From positions 114,257,501 to 114,321,500 of the forward strand of contig CM075345.1 of the NCBI GenBank assembly GCA_037693485.1: a DNA stretch of 64,000 bases. Direction: 5' to 3'. This stretch comes from Kitagawia praeruptora (Eukaryota > Streptophyta > Magnoliopsida > Apiales > Apiaceae). The position numbers and the translations under genes were made by a program. This document shows positions 37,201 to 47,305 of the stretch, in pieces; the first letter of the stretch is position 1, and each line of letters begins with the position of its first letter. Below the pieces are notes generated by a model that was not told the origin of the DNA, searched no databases, and saw only the letters and a program-made list of their open reading frames with translations.

Positions 37201-40200
37201 TTAATGATTATTTTAGACATTAACCTATTTCATAGTTCAAATTTCATTCCATTTCTTTCCATTTCATTCATCCCAACCAAACACAACATTAGTCTTCATT
37301 CGCTCAGACTTTTAGCTCTAATACTTATTTGTGTTTTTGACTTCAGAAATAATCAACTTTAAAAAACCTTTGACATGTCTGTTTTTTTCTCAAAAGGTGG
37401 TTGATGACTGCCCAGGTGACCTTGAGTTATGGTATCGCCATATTTCTAAAGGTGCTTGGACTTTCTCCACTGCAGATCAGGGATGGCCACTTGCAGATTG
37501 CACTGCTGAAGGACTCAAGGTGGTCACTGTCAAATTAGTATATTTATATAAGAAAAATCCCCCAGGAATAATATCCTTGGATAAGGATAGTTATAAACCT
37601 TTTACATTGAAAATAAAAAATACATGGTTTCATTGTAATTCCCTATGTAGTTACCTAACAATATCCTTAGGTACATTAAATTCAATTTTTCTATAATATA
37701 TATCTATGGTCATGCTAGGCTAAAACCTGTAGGAACCAGATACAAATAACATTTACAGGGGTACAAATCACCAGTCACAATACTACAAATCACCAATTAT
37801 GATGATACAAATCATCGGTCTAATAGCATAAATCTCTTAAACAAGTGGATAGTCAATAATAGAAGGCCGAGATGATTTCTCAGTTTTCATTTGAGCGCAA
37901 GTCTATGCATATGCTTATTCTTGTTATAACATATTGTTCCCTCAGGCTGCGCTTCTACTGTCTAAATTGTCACCAGAGCTCGTTGGTGAACCACTAGATG
38001 CCAAGCGGATGTATGATGCGGTCAATTTTATTCTTTCTCTACAGGTGATTAGAGTTCAATCTGATTACCGAGAATTATGTTACTTATTCACACAAAAAGG
38101 TTATATGAAAGCTCTGTCTTGTACAAAGAATTTCACATACCTAAGAAAGTTTTTTTCCTCTTTAATTGTCCACAATCACTTCATGACACTTTGTAAATCA
38201 TGTAATTGCATATAATGAAATATCCATAGGGTAAAAAATTAAGAAAATCTGATCAGCCAATTTTAAAAAACACTCAGCTAATTGTTACATTAGAAGCTAT
38301 ATTGAAAATGTGTTACTTCTCAAAGTATGTCAGTGCACTTGTTTCTTGCATTAAAATTATATAGCTAGTTCTGAAACAAATTATTTTTTCTTCAAATAGC
38401 TCACTGTCTACTGAGAGTTTCTTTTGAGTTTCATTTTTATAGCTCTTATTTTATCTGATTCTGTTTTGTTACTATTTTTAATAAATTTGTTACAAGTGAG
38501 TTGCTTGCTATATATGCAGAATAGTGGTGGTGGTTATGGAACATATGAACTCACTAGATCCTACAGCTGGCTGGAGGTATTTCATCAACATATGCGTAGT
38601 TTCTATGTGTCGTGGACTCTTTATGCCCCCAGTTTCTATGGCTTCTCTTTGTTTCCACATGAATTTGCAAAGAGAAGTTTTTCCCTTTCTTTGATTCCAT
38701 GCCATTCTGCACCCATGCCTTTGGTAAACGTCTCCTGTATGAAGTTATTACACAACTGGATATTACACATGAAATTTTGGAAGAATTTTTAGGCGAAAAA
38801 CTTTTCAAGAAATTACAAGATAACCTTGCGCTAGTTGTGAGCTTTTAGTTTAACATTTTAACATGCTTTTGGACATCTTCGAGGTGCACGTTATAGTTCT
38901 GCACCATTTGCTCTCTTGTGTATCATAAAGTTTACCTGCTTTGATGTATGCACTTGAAATCTGTCAAACAGAGATATGTGATTTTGTAGCTTACTTTACT
39001 AGCAAAAAGTTCTCTTTTGAGTTTTTCGTGGTAGAGAATGGATTTAGAAATTTCTTCGCGGTTGCTTACATGGTTGTATTTGTCACTTGTCAGTATATTA
39101 ATCCTTCTGAGTTATTCGGTGACAACGCGATCGACTACCCGTAAGATATCAGCAACTAATTAAGTTATTAATTACAAAAGTTTCAGTTTCATCAAAATTT
39201 ATCCATTACTACTTATTAATATATTCTTGTTTCTAATTTCAAACTAAAATGTCAATGCAGTTACGTTGAATGTACATCAGCGGCAATACAAGCTTTGTCA
39301 TCTTTCGTAAAATTATATCCTGGGCATCGTCAAGAAGAAATTAAGCTTTCTATTGAAAAAGCTGTTTCGTTTATTGAAGAAAAACAAGAATTAGATGGCT
39401 CATGGTTATTCCTCACTTATTCTTCCATTCTGGGCTTATACAGTATATATAGGCTATATATTATGCTTGTTTCTTTTTTGTCAAAATATGTTATGCTTGT
39501 TTGAATCCTTCTAAATTTACTATTATACGTGGCTCTAATTTATTCAATGTCATTACTAGGTATGGTTCTTGGGGAGTCTGCTTTACCTATGGCGCATGGT
39601 TTGGTATAAAAGGTTTAGTAGCTGCAGGAAGGAGCTTCGCTTGTTGCTCTAGTATTCGCAAGGCTTGCGATTTTCTGTTGTCCAAACAAGTTGCTTCTGG
39701 TGGTTGGGGAGAGAGCTATCTTTCCGTTCAGAACAAGGTCAAGAATATTAAGTTCCACATGGTCACATGGACCACATCCCATATCATATCTAAATAATGT
39801 CATCATGGTTAATGTTCTCATTGTATTTTTCATTTAATTAATCCTTTTCTTTTCTTTTTTTGCTGCGAAACACTTCATTCATTGTTGTTTCTGCAGGTGT
39901 ATACAAATCTTGAGGGTGACCGCTCTCACGTTATGAGTACTGCATGGGCTCTGATGGCTCTCATTGATGCTGGACAGGTATATTATCAAGCTTTCTGTGC
40001 CTCTTATAATTTCCAAGTTTGTGCTACAAAGCAGTTTGAGGTTTAAGGTGTCGTGTATTGGTTTTTTGTTAATGACATTCTCTGTTAAACTAGATCAAGA
40101 CTTGCCATTCAATAAACATCATCTTTTAAGCCTGAATTTTTTCTTCATGAAGCATTCAATTTACACCATGCTGTGGCTAGAACTATTTATTTCCTTGTGC

Positions 40201-40643
40201 ATTCTTGTTTTATGCTTTCATCTCAACCCATTCGGGGGATGTTGACATATTTCCTGCCCCACCGAGAAGCCTATTCAATTATATTGTATCTCATGCTACT
40301 TTTTTACAGGCCGAAAGAGACGCTACACCGTTGCACCGTGCAGCAAAATTCTTGATCAATTCTCAAATGGAAGACGGAGATTTTCCACAGGAGGTCTTTA
40401 ATTGTCTCCTCTCTCTACTTCTCTTTTCGGTTTAATTTATGATAGGGTGATGCACACATTTGTAAACAGTTACCTAAATAAAATTAATGTGCTAATACTT
40501 ATTCATTTACTTGAAAAAAACACATGCAGATCATGGGGGTCCTTAACAAGAATTGCATGGTGACTTATGCTGCATACAGAAACATTTTCCCTATATGGGC
40601 GCTTGGAGAGTACAGATGTCGAGTTCTTCGGGGGTGTCAGTGA
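28221..40643 (+). CDS. Oxidosqualene cyclase, cycloartenol synthase-like with altered product-determining residues
   Basis: Cyclises 2,3-oxidosqualene to a sterol or triterpene skeleton (ER membrane, by family knowledge). Eighteen exons join in phase into 757 codons, the usual length: 28221-28418, 33289-33474, 33652-33741, 33906-34100, 34192-34276, 34822-34988, 35751-35939, 36148-36261, 36837-36959, 37397-37519, 37946-38044, 38520-38576, 39094-39140, 39261-39404, 39560-39737, 39897-39977, 40310-40393, 40530-40643 (TGA). The start MWKLKIAEG is the family start. The catalytic DCTAE is at 483-487, with QW-type repeats such as DGGWG and GGWGESYLS. It reads most like cycloartenol synthase, but residue 257 is Pro (MWCPCR), 477 Gln and 481 Leu (ADQGWPLADCTAE), where Arabidopsis CAS1 has His, His and Ile. 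Tyr410 is kept. One residue is missing near the C-terminus (FPQE rather than FPQQE). Intron 3 has a GC donor. Intron 1 is 4.9 kb of transposons. No stop or frame break was found, so it is probably functional. The product is uncertain. Confidence 0.95.
28668..29917 (+). mobile_element. Helitron, 5' end and body, in cyclase intron 1
   Basis: A|TCTATACTATTATATAAAAG at 28668 followed by CCGAAACATTAAAAGTTTGG matches the family 5' end. The AT-rich body repeats CAATTACCTTTTTCAGTCAA / CTCTAACTAAAATCTCTCTT units. No matching 3' hairpin end is seen before the next 5' end at 29918, so it is truncated or interrupted. Confidence 0.65.
29918..30396 (+). mobile_element. Helitron 5' end fragment in cyclase intron 1
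   Basis: A second 5' terminus (TCTATACTATTATATAAAAA then CCGAAACAATAAAAGTTTTAG) begins here. The sequence after it repeats ACATAATATAATTAATGGTA. The AATTTTCAAGAAAAATATAA block at about 30155 recurs at about 31148, on the far side of the GC-rich island, which suggests that the island is an insertion. Confidence 0.55.
30397..31140 (+). repeat. GC-rich island with ~31-bp ATACGC repeats and hairpins, in cyclase intron 1
   Basis: Six diverged units of about 31 bp run from 30399 to 30590: GATACGCTACTGACAGAGGA, GATACGCCACTCACAGAGGA, TCACGCAACTAACAGAGGA, then GATACGCTATTGTG...AAGCGTATC, GACACGCATTCTTG...TGCGTATC and GATACGCTAACTCC. Units 4 and 5 are themselves inverted repeats. A related hairpin, GGACACGCTGC...GGCGTGTCC, lies at 31021-31047. 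The frame at 30449-30862 (137 codons) covers part of it, without a recognisable domain. The base composition differs sharply from the AT-rich intron. Identity unknown. Confidence 0.6.
31206..31515. mobile_element. Stowaway-type MITE in cyclase intron 1
   Basis: The left end CTCCCTCCGTCCC is flanked by TA. The right end GGGACGGGGAAG, with TA after it, is slightly diverged. It contains a further inverse pair: GACTTTCACGGAGATTAAGA near the left, GGGATGTCCCAAAAAGGA near the right. Confidence 0.75.
31670..31790 (+). repeat. tRNA-like (SINE-type) segment in cyclase intron 1
   Basis: TGGTATAAGAGCTCAGG (A-box-like, about 31703-31719) and AATTCGAGTCCC (B-box-like, about 31737-31748) lie at tRNA spacing. 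The first motif also resembles an initiator-tRNA primer-binding site, so an LTR-element remnant is the alternative. Confidence 0.35.
31943..32303 (-). mobile_element. Complete small Helitron (361 bp), minus orientation, in cyclase intron 1
   Basis: The plus strand starts A|CTAGCTTATAGCCCGTGC with the perfect hairpin GCCCGTGC-AAA-GCACGGGT. It ends at 32303 so that the minus strand begins A|TCTATACTATATTATAATAA. Both ends and the A/T insertion context are intact, making it the shortest complete member here. It contains a minus-strand B box GGTTCGATTCC (32109-32119). Confidence 0.85.
32800..33168. mobile_element. MITE with GAGCATCTCCAAC ends (Tourist/Harbinger-like), cyclase intron 1
   Basis: The ends GAGCATCTCCAAC and GTTGGAGATGCTC are exact inverses, with ATTAC on the left flank and TAAG on the right. 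The arms share AATTTGTTGAATCTGTAAGA-like inverted stretches. It ends 120 bases before exon 2. Confidence 0.85.
36969..37288. mobile_element. Tourist-type MITE in cyclase intron 9
   Basis: The ends TGTTATGTTTGGTTGGGG and CCCAACCAAACACAACA are flanked by TTA on both sides (36966-36968 and 37289-37291), the 3-bp duplication of PIF/Harbinger elements. It includes a GGAAT pentamer run near the left end and the inverse TTCCATTTC repeats near the right. Confidence 0.85.
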
Positions 40644-41950
40644 ATTGTATTGATTAGCTGGGTGAAAGGGACCATACTATACTCAATTACTCATACGGAA
40701 ACAGTTCGTCTCTTCCCATTGTTTTTTTAATTTTTAAAATAAGATAGAACTCACCCACGAGATTTGTTAGAACAGATACTCATTTGTAAGCATATAAGCC
40801 TAACTAGTCAAAAAAAGAAAAAATGAGGGACATAACCCATTCTCCACGATATGATATAGAACCAACCTTTCTTTAAACATAGCCTTTCTTGAATAACTGA
40901 TCTAAGATCATCTTTGTTAAGATTGTCTTGAAGCATGTTGGTATAACCTCTTATTGTAGTCAATGAAGCTTTTGTTAACTCTTTGTTGCCTTTAATGAAA
41001 CCCCATTTCTTGCTGTTGCTGCTGATGATTTTCGATCCATTCTCGATCAAACCGATTTTATCTAATTAAATCAAAATAGTCCAAATCGAATCAATTGGGC
41101 TATGAGTTATATCTGTTGAAATGTAAATGTAAATGTTAGATAAGTCTACGATCTACAGTAAGTCTACGATCTACAGTACCAAGTGATGTAATCCCTTACG
41201 TATAGTTATGCTTATATATAGGACTTCAGAGATTGTAATAAACACACATCAATACAATCAATACAAGAGTTTATTAGTTTATCTTACATTGTTTTCTTGA
41301 TTCTTCATTCTGAAATCATATATCCATTCTAGTTTTATCAATATCAAAGTAAACATTAAACCAATAGAATCAGATTTTGATAAATAAAAAAAAAAAAAAA
41401 AAAGGGAAACAATACAACTCGATTTTAGTTAAAAGTTATAACACTTCTAAGAAACCGTATCAGCTCAAATTAATACATACTCCGTAATAAAGAAGCAAAA
41501 CTACATTAGATGATAAAAACAATGTAGATAAATTCAGTACAGACAATGTAGAAAAAGCTTAATAGATACTCCCATGTCCTAATAGCATGCACACAGAAGA
41601 CAAGATCTGAGCCGCAGGATCTAAGTGTTTTATTATGAATAACTGAAGCAAGAGTGTTGTTGAACATAGTACATGAACAAGATTATGAGATTGAATATCA
41701 GACCGCTACGATGCTAGTCTCCACGTAACTTGATAGTGATCTACGAACGGACAAGACTATAACAGATGGACATACCCAGGACAATGCAAACATGATCACT
41801 CAGATAAAAAAAAACTTGTTAGCCTTTTTTTTTTAAACTAAAAAAAAAAAAAAAAAAACTTGTTAGCCTTGCTACACTTGAAGAATTGCATTAGTTTATC
41901 TCGTGCATTACATAATATTTTAGAGCCTAAAAAATCATGAAAACCCCTTA
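40644..41950. other. Intergenic region between cyclase and NAC-like gene
   Basis: Holds the cyclase 3' flank and a short solo LTR (41114-41318). Two A-rich runs lie at about 41388 and 41840, with a duplicated AAAAACTTGTTAGCCTT (about 41812 and 41857). The minus frame 40808-41050 (80 codons) was judged unsupported. Confidence 0.5.
41114..41318 (+). mobile_element. Short solo LTR (205 bp, TRIM- or copia-like)
   Basis: Starts TGTTGAAATG and ends CTGAAATCA, with TATATC immediately on both sides (41108-41113 and 41319-41324). It contains a tandem AAGTCTACGATCTACAGTA pair, a TTATATATAGG TATA box near 41212 and an AATAAACAC polyadenylation-like site near 41240, in LTR order. No internal region remains. 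Confidence 0.75.
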
Positions 41951-42709
41951 TTAAGCAAATATCCGATATACGTCCATCCCCAGCTGCGAATCATAATTAG
42001 CAAGACACATCTTCTTCTTAGCCTGGTATGAGTTCTCCTCCAATTCGAATTTTCTTTTCCCAGGATTGATTGTGTTGTCTTGGAATGCAGGCTCCTCTTC
42101 TTGATTGCAATCCAGACATGCCGTGATAAAAGCATCAAAATCAAAATCCTCACCAACTATTCTTGTTTATTTTGGTCATTACCACTAGTTGAAACATGAT
42201 AAGCAACTTTGTTACCAGACTTGCGAGAAATGATGCATACCGTAAAAGCCAACCCCTGTTTTTGCAGCATCAATCTCGTTGGTTTCAAACACCAAATATC
42301 TGCTCTCTCCAATCACATCAGCCTTACCATCCAAGATTTGCTCCCTCTTTGTCTTGCCAACCCAAGTACCAAAACCAGCCTTTTTCGAAGTATTTTTCCA
42401 AGTGCTACCGCTGGATATCTTCGATAACTTGGCAAACACATACATAAACTTCTCAGGCGGTTTAATACTAGGTGAAGTAAGCCAAGAACGATGATCATTG
42501 GGGTCAAAAACATGCCATGGATCACAAGAGGGACCGTAAACTTGCCTTTCCTTGATAATGTTGCAAGGGAGTTGCTTTCCCATAATATTTGGCATGAGAT
42601 AATCACTAATCAGCTCCTCGTCAAAAGGGTTGAATCTGTACCCTTTCACATAATTGGGTACCTCTTCCTCTGCCATCATTTCCTTCTTAATTGGTAATGT
42701 AATGTACAT
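41951..42709 (-). CDS. NAC-domain-like protein (gene model uncertain)
   Basis: The first exon (42709 to 42241) encodes a NAC-type DNA-binding domain. Subdomain A is GYRFNPFDEELISDYL; the middle contains PWHVFDPND. The D-like part is KKAGFGTWVGKTKREQIL. The reading frame as such stops at 42212 after FYGMHHFSQVW. A GT-AG intron at 42157-42240 (donor GTATGC, acceptor GAATAG) would join it in phase to 41951-42156, giving an acidic start (GEDFDFDAF) and a KRKFELEE tail. The segment thus removed reads like the last NAC subdomain, so a frameshifted pseudogene is the alternative. NAC proteins are nuclear transcription factors. The start could also be the ATG pair at 42679/42676. Confidence 0.55.
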
Positions 42710-42867
42710 AAATATTATACTATATTCTTGATCCCAGGAGATCTTGCGATTATTGTTGTATGAGTATATTTCATGTAGAGAAGCCTGGGTCTAGTAGTAG
42801 AATTAGAGTCTTTTCGATTTAAGGTAGGATTAGGATTGTTTATATTACAAGTTGTGCGTATAAATTT

Positions 42868-43157
42868 TTGAGGGATGTTAGGATTACCGACTTTCCTTGT
42901 TTATTGTGTTTATTTTAGTTTTTCTCAGTAAACAATCACTTCTGAATATATTTTATTTTTATTGAATTTAATTTTTCTACTAATTTAATATTATTGTACC
43001 TTTACCGAAAAATGCTAATAAGAGATAACGATTATTTTATCATTAAATTAAGTTAATTTAATTGGTTATGTAATAACAATTTGGAGTATCTATTTAAACT
43101 TAAAAATTTCCCTTTTGTAACATGACAACTAAAGATTGATATTACACGTCAATCAAT
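42868..43157 (+). repeat. Direct repeat, left copy (about 290 bp)
   Basis: From GGGATGTTAGGATTACCGAC to GATTGATATTACACGTCAAT, near-identical to 44136-44424. The two copies bracket a foldback element. Confidence 0.93.
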
Positions 43158-43159
43158 TG

Positions 43160-44135
43160 AAAAAATCATTCAAAAAAATTATTCAGTGAATGTGGATCGT
43201 GTCTCGTTATAGGAAGTATCACTTTCACTACGTTTTTGTTAAAATCTCGTACAACCCGGTTTTTTTATTTTTTGATTATTTTTTTCCAATGCTAAAATGA
43301 GTTTAGGGTTTAGGGTAAACAACCCTAAACCCTAAACCCCAACTTATCCTGATTTTTAAACGCGTAGTGTTTAAAAATCAGGACGCCGGATTCAATCTTT
43401 TAATTAAAATTTTTAAATTTTATCTGTATTTTCTCGGGGTTTCAACGGTTAACCTTTGGGGTTCAATGTTTCCATTTTGGGTTTTAGAAATATTCGGAAC
43501 GGCGAATAAACCGTATATGAACTTAGGGTTTAGGGTTTGGGGTTTAGGGTTGCAACCCTAAACCCTAGACCCTAAACCCTAACTTATCCTGATTTTTAAA
43601 CGCGTAGCGTTTACGCGTTTAAAAATCAGGACGCCGGATTCAATTTTTTAATTAAAATTTTAAAATTTTATCTGATTTCCTCGGGGTTTCAACGGTTAAC
43701 CTTTAGGGTTCAATGTTTCCATTTTGGCTTTTAGAAATATTCGGAACGATCATATATATTTAGATAAAAAATATTCAAAACGATCATATATATTTAGATA
43801 AAAAAGCAAAAAAAAAAAAAAAAAAAACGCCACATGAAGTTGCGTTTCAACCAAGACCAAACTTTAACTAGCGTTTTCAAGCTTAAAACCAAAGTTTAAC
43901 TAGCATTTTGCTAGTTGGTTATTAAAAAAAAAAAAAAAAGTAACGCTATATTAAGTAGCGTTTCATCTCTTTTCAGCCCCCAAAACGCTACACGCATTAG
44001 CGTTTAAAAAAATATATATCCAAAACGCTACACGCAACTGTGTTATGAAGTGATATTTGGGACCAAGTTTTTGAGCTGTGATGTTTGGGACCATTTGCTT
44101 TTAAATTGTGATATAGAGGACCAACACCCAAATTT
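43160..44135. mobile_element. Foldback element related to 23055-24370, with inverted telomere-like repeats
   Basis: The right end TTTGGGACCAAGTTTTTGAG...CTTTTAAATTGTGATATAGA (44053-44122) matches that of the element at 23055. The left terminal arm is missing. The core holds two copies of a ~165-bp block (about 43340-43503 and 43580-43747, starting AACTTATCCTGATTTTTAAA). They are separated by TTAGGGTTTAGGGTTTGGGG...CAACCCTAAACCCTAGACCC. AAACGCTACACGC motifs lie near the right arm. Non-coding. Confidence 0.7.
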
Positions 44136-44424
44136 TTTAGGGATGTTAGGATTACCGACTTTCCTTGTTTATTGTGTTTATTTTAGTTTTTCTCAGTAAA
44201 CAATCACTTCTGAATATATTTTATTTTTATTGAATTTAATTTGTTCTACTAATTTAATATTATGTACCTTTACCGAAAAAATACTAACAAGAGATAACGA
44301 TTATTTTATCATTAAATTAAGTTAATTTAATTGGTTATGTAATAACAATTTGGAGTATCTATTTAAACTTAAAAATTTCCCTTTTATAACATGACAACTA
44401 AAGATTGATATTACACGTCAATCA
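44136..44424 (+). repeat. Direct repeat, right copy
   Basis: Matches 42868-43157 with only a few substitutions and gaps. It ends at ATTACACGTCAATCA, after which the two flanks differ. Confidence 0.93.
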
Positions 44425-44780
44425 CATCATAATTTCGTCTAGTTATTGACGATTAAAATTTTTTTGAAAGTTTGTTAAAAAAGATTGAAAGTTAATAATT
44501 TAGTAATTTTGTTCTAATTAATCATTCTCAAGTGAGTAAAACTTTAAACTTGTGTTAAGTTGGATGATTGGCTTTTTCGGATAAATACAAGCTTGGTGGT
44601 ATCAGAAACCTTACAAAAGGTACTCCGTAAAAAGTAAGCCTAGCATTAGCACACAATAGAAGAAAAATAAATTTTAGAAGTGCCAGGTCCCGTACAAGGA
44701 TGTGAAACTACTTAAAAGTTTGTCATCCTATAAGATACCTTGTAAAGAAGCATAGGCGGTTGCAAAAAGGTCAACAATAT
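44425..44780. other. 3' flank of the F-box gene; nothing distinct
   Basis: Probably includes the 3' untranslated region of the minus-strand F-box gene. No repeat or frame was recognised. Confidence 0.45.
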
Positions 44781-46279
44781 TTAATCACTCCAAAGTTCAA
44801 ACTCAAACTCAGCAATGCTAATAGGGTGTTCCAGATGTTTGATTTGCGCTCTAGATGAAGCTGTATAATGCTGCAACATCACTTCTGTCATTGCATCACT
44901 TTTTATGTCTTCACTACAGTGGAAGGACATTGTTTTCAGCAACGGAGCGTGGCCTAGCAGAAATTTGACTAGCTCCAACTCAGCTTGGAGACATTTGAAA
45001 TTACTGAACGTGACCATTTCTAGATGATCTACAGTACAATCTTCTGAATCTTCTATCCAATAATCCTTGGAATCTTCTCCAACGTAACCCTCCAAATGCT
45101 GATAGACAAAATATTAAGATTTGTCATAGTAGCTATCGTGATACCAGGATGAGTTCAAGTGCATATGACTTACCATGATATGTAGTTCGCGCAAGTTGGG
45201 AGCACTCCGAATCAAAAAAAGCAAACAAGAAACCTCATACAAATCAGCGAAGTTTACATCACATACACTCAGTGTTTTCAGGTAATTCATTGGTTTAGAA
45301 AGTCTATCTGGGAAAACTCCATCGGCCAAGTACTTTGAAACATGTTGCAAATGAAAACCACAAAAAATTAAGACATTGATGAATTATGTAAGTAGACAAT
45401 GTAAGGAGAATATTAATATACCATAAGAAAATTCATTCCTGCGGAGAACTTCTCAATCTTATGTAAACTACAAAGAACCTGGACCACATTGTATGTTTCT
45501 GTCTGCATTTCTGGGAGATATTGCAAAATGCAAGAATATTCTGTAAGACTTTCTAATCCGTCTAAAGCATCCTCTAAAGTTATTTCGTTCCCGTATACTT
45601 GATGTAGGCATTTGAGATTAGGAGCACAGAAGTCGATAGGTAAGATTCCTGTGCATATTATCAAGGTCAACTTCTCAAGCACAGGGCAATCGAAATCGCG
45701 TGGTCCAAAAGCAGAAGTAACAAGAACTAGTTGAAGATTTATCAGATTAGTAAATCCTCCCAATTCAGGTTTAGAGGGGAATGAAACATGAGCATGTGTA
45801 AGCCTGAAATGAGTCAGTTGTAAAGACGAGAAATTATGTGCCGTAAATTGTCCAAGCTCATCATCCTCCTCCAGAGTAAGTTGCTTGACACCTTTCCTTG
45901 AGAATAATGGAATCCACTGATCAACAAAGGCATTAACTACTTCGTCATCGTACTCTTCATGTCGAGGAAGCATGAAAGAAAATTTGAGGATTGGACCATT
46001 GTGGAGTAGGAGAAGTTTATTTACCACACTAACAAATTTAACTGCCTTGGCTACTGGATCACCATATATTCTCAATTTATCCCTCATGCTGAATTGATCA
46101 TCAAATATTAGATGTGGAATGGTAGTCCAACAGTACCTCCATTTTGTTGACAAGACACTGGTTCTCACTGCATCTTGTATTGGCAAAAAACAGAGGATAA
46201 TTTCTTGTATGTGCTGAGGAAGCTCACTGATTCTATCTTTGTTAAAACAACAGATCTTTCTCGTACTAGATTCTGCCAT
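44781..46279 (-). CDS. F-box/LRR/FBD-domain protein
   Basis: Three minus-strand exons, 46279-45422, 45332-45174 and 45098-44781, join in phase (89- and 75-bp GT-AG introns) into about 444 residues ending ELWSD. The N-terminal F-box, RISELPQHIQEIILCFLPIQ with the SVLSTKWRYCW end, would bind SKP1 of an SCF ubiquitin ligase. Leucine-rich repeats follow (LTLEEDD, FTNLINLQLVLV, CPVLEKLTLI, NLKCLHQVY). The FBD region is at the C-terminus (LELVKFLLGHAPLLKTMSF). The start is MAESSTRK at 46279. An upstream ATG at 46330 is in frame, but a TTCTTAATGCAG acceptor lies just before it, so an intron in the 5' leader is likely. The substrate is unknown. This is a large, fast-changing plant family. Confidence 0.88.
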
Positions 46280-46714
46280 TCTCTTCTGCATTAAGAAAAT
46301 GCTAAATTTATTAGATTCATCCACTTTCAAACTTGTAATATCCTCCTATCATAACAGATGATGAACAATGTGATTTGTCTAGAGATTATGTATTTATGAC
46401 CTAATTGATTTTAGGGCTTACTGTTTTGAAAGTGTTGTTAATACTACATGATAAAAATGTCATTTCAAAATCATAAAATTAATCAGCATCTAGGTTTAAT
46501 TGCAAGGGTTTAAAATTAATCAGCATCTACATTTAATTGCATCCCCAAAACAAACCTAAAGCACAGAGTAAAAAGAAGATACCACACAGATATTTCCTAC
46601 TGATTTGTAGAGACAAGGCGGAGAGACAGCACCGGCACTGCACCTTGTTGATGAATATAATCGACGTGACTAATATCCCCCAATCTTAACAACGATGTGA
46701 TTAATCTAGGGCTT
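46280..46714. other. Upstream region of the F-box gene
   Basis: Contains a short direct repeat AAAATTAATCAGCATCTA (about 46476 and 46511). No promoter element can be named with confidence. Confidence 0.45.
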
Positions 46715-47190
46715 AGTAATACCCCAATTTTGAGAGAAAAGGCCCTTAATCTCACAATTGGAAAGAAAATGGTCCAAAATATCACAATTCAGTAAAATGG
46801 CCCTTACTATCACTGAGAAACGCAAAACAAACATGCGTGTATACAAAATCTTAAAACACGCTGCTTACCTTATTGGGCCTTCCAATTGGGCCTGATAAAA
46901 TTCTCAAAAAACGCATTCATTTGTTGCGTTTTTAACAGAAAAACGAATGGAAAATATGCGTTTCTACTATACACGCATATTTGAGATGCGTTTGTATTTT
47001 TATTTTATTTTTTGAAATTTTGTTTTAAATTCCAAAATTAGTGAAAACGTGTATTAAAAATGCGTTTTTAGAAAACGCAAGAAAATGATGCGTTTTTAAG
47101 TGATAGAAAGGGCCATTTTTCAAAATTGTGATATTTTGGACCATTTTACTACAAATTGTGATAGAAAGGGCCATTACCCCAATTTTGATG
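46715..47190. mobile_element. Foldback MITE with AATGGCCC...TATCAC arms
   Basis: AATGGTCCAAAATATCACAATT and the following AAATGGCCCTTACTATCAC (about 46766-46812) recur inverted at about 47062-47178. ACCCCAATTTTGA is at both outer edges. The core repeats AAACGCA/TGCGTTT motifs. It is a general relative of the elements at 23055 and 43160. Confidence 0.7.
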
Positions 47191-47305
47191 GAGCCCAATT
47201 ATGATGGTGTTTGTGGAAAAAAAAATTCACAATAATTGAACTTTTATTTTAAGATAAATTAGAGATTCCTAATTTTTTCTTGAAAAAAGGTTAATTTTTT
47301 TCTTG

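Noticed and set aside
40808..41050. 80-codon minus-strand frame (MIENGSKIISSNSKKWG...)
   Set aside because: No recognisable domain, no splice context, and it ends in a low-complexity run. It might be a gene relic but cannot be supported.
43522..43581. Ancient telomere or telomere fusion
   Set aside because: The motif sits inside a transposable element that occurs twice in the window, so it is part of the element.
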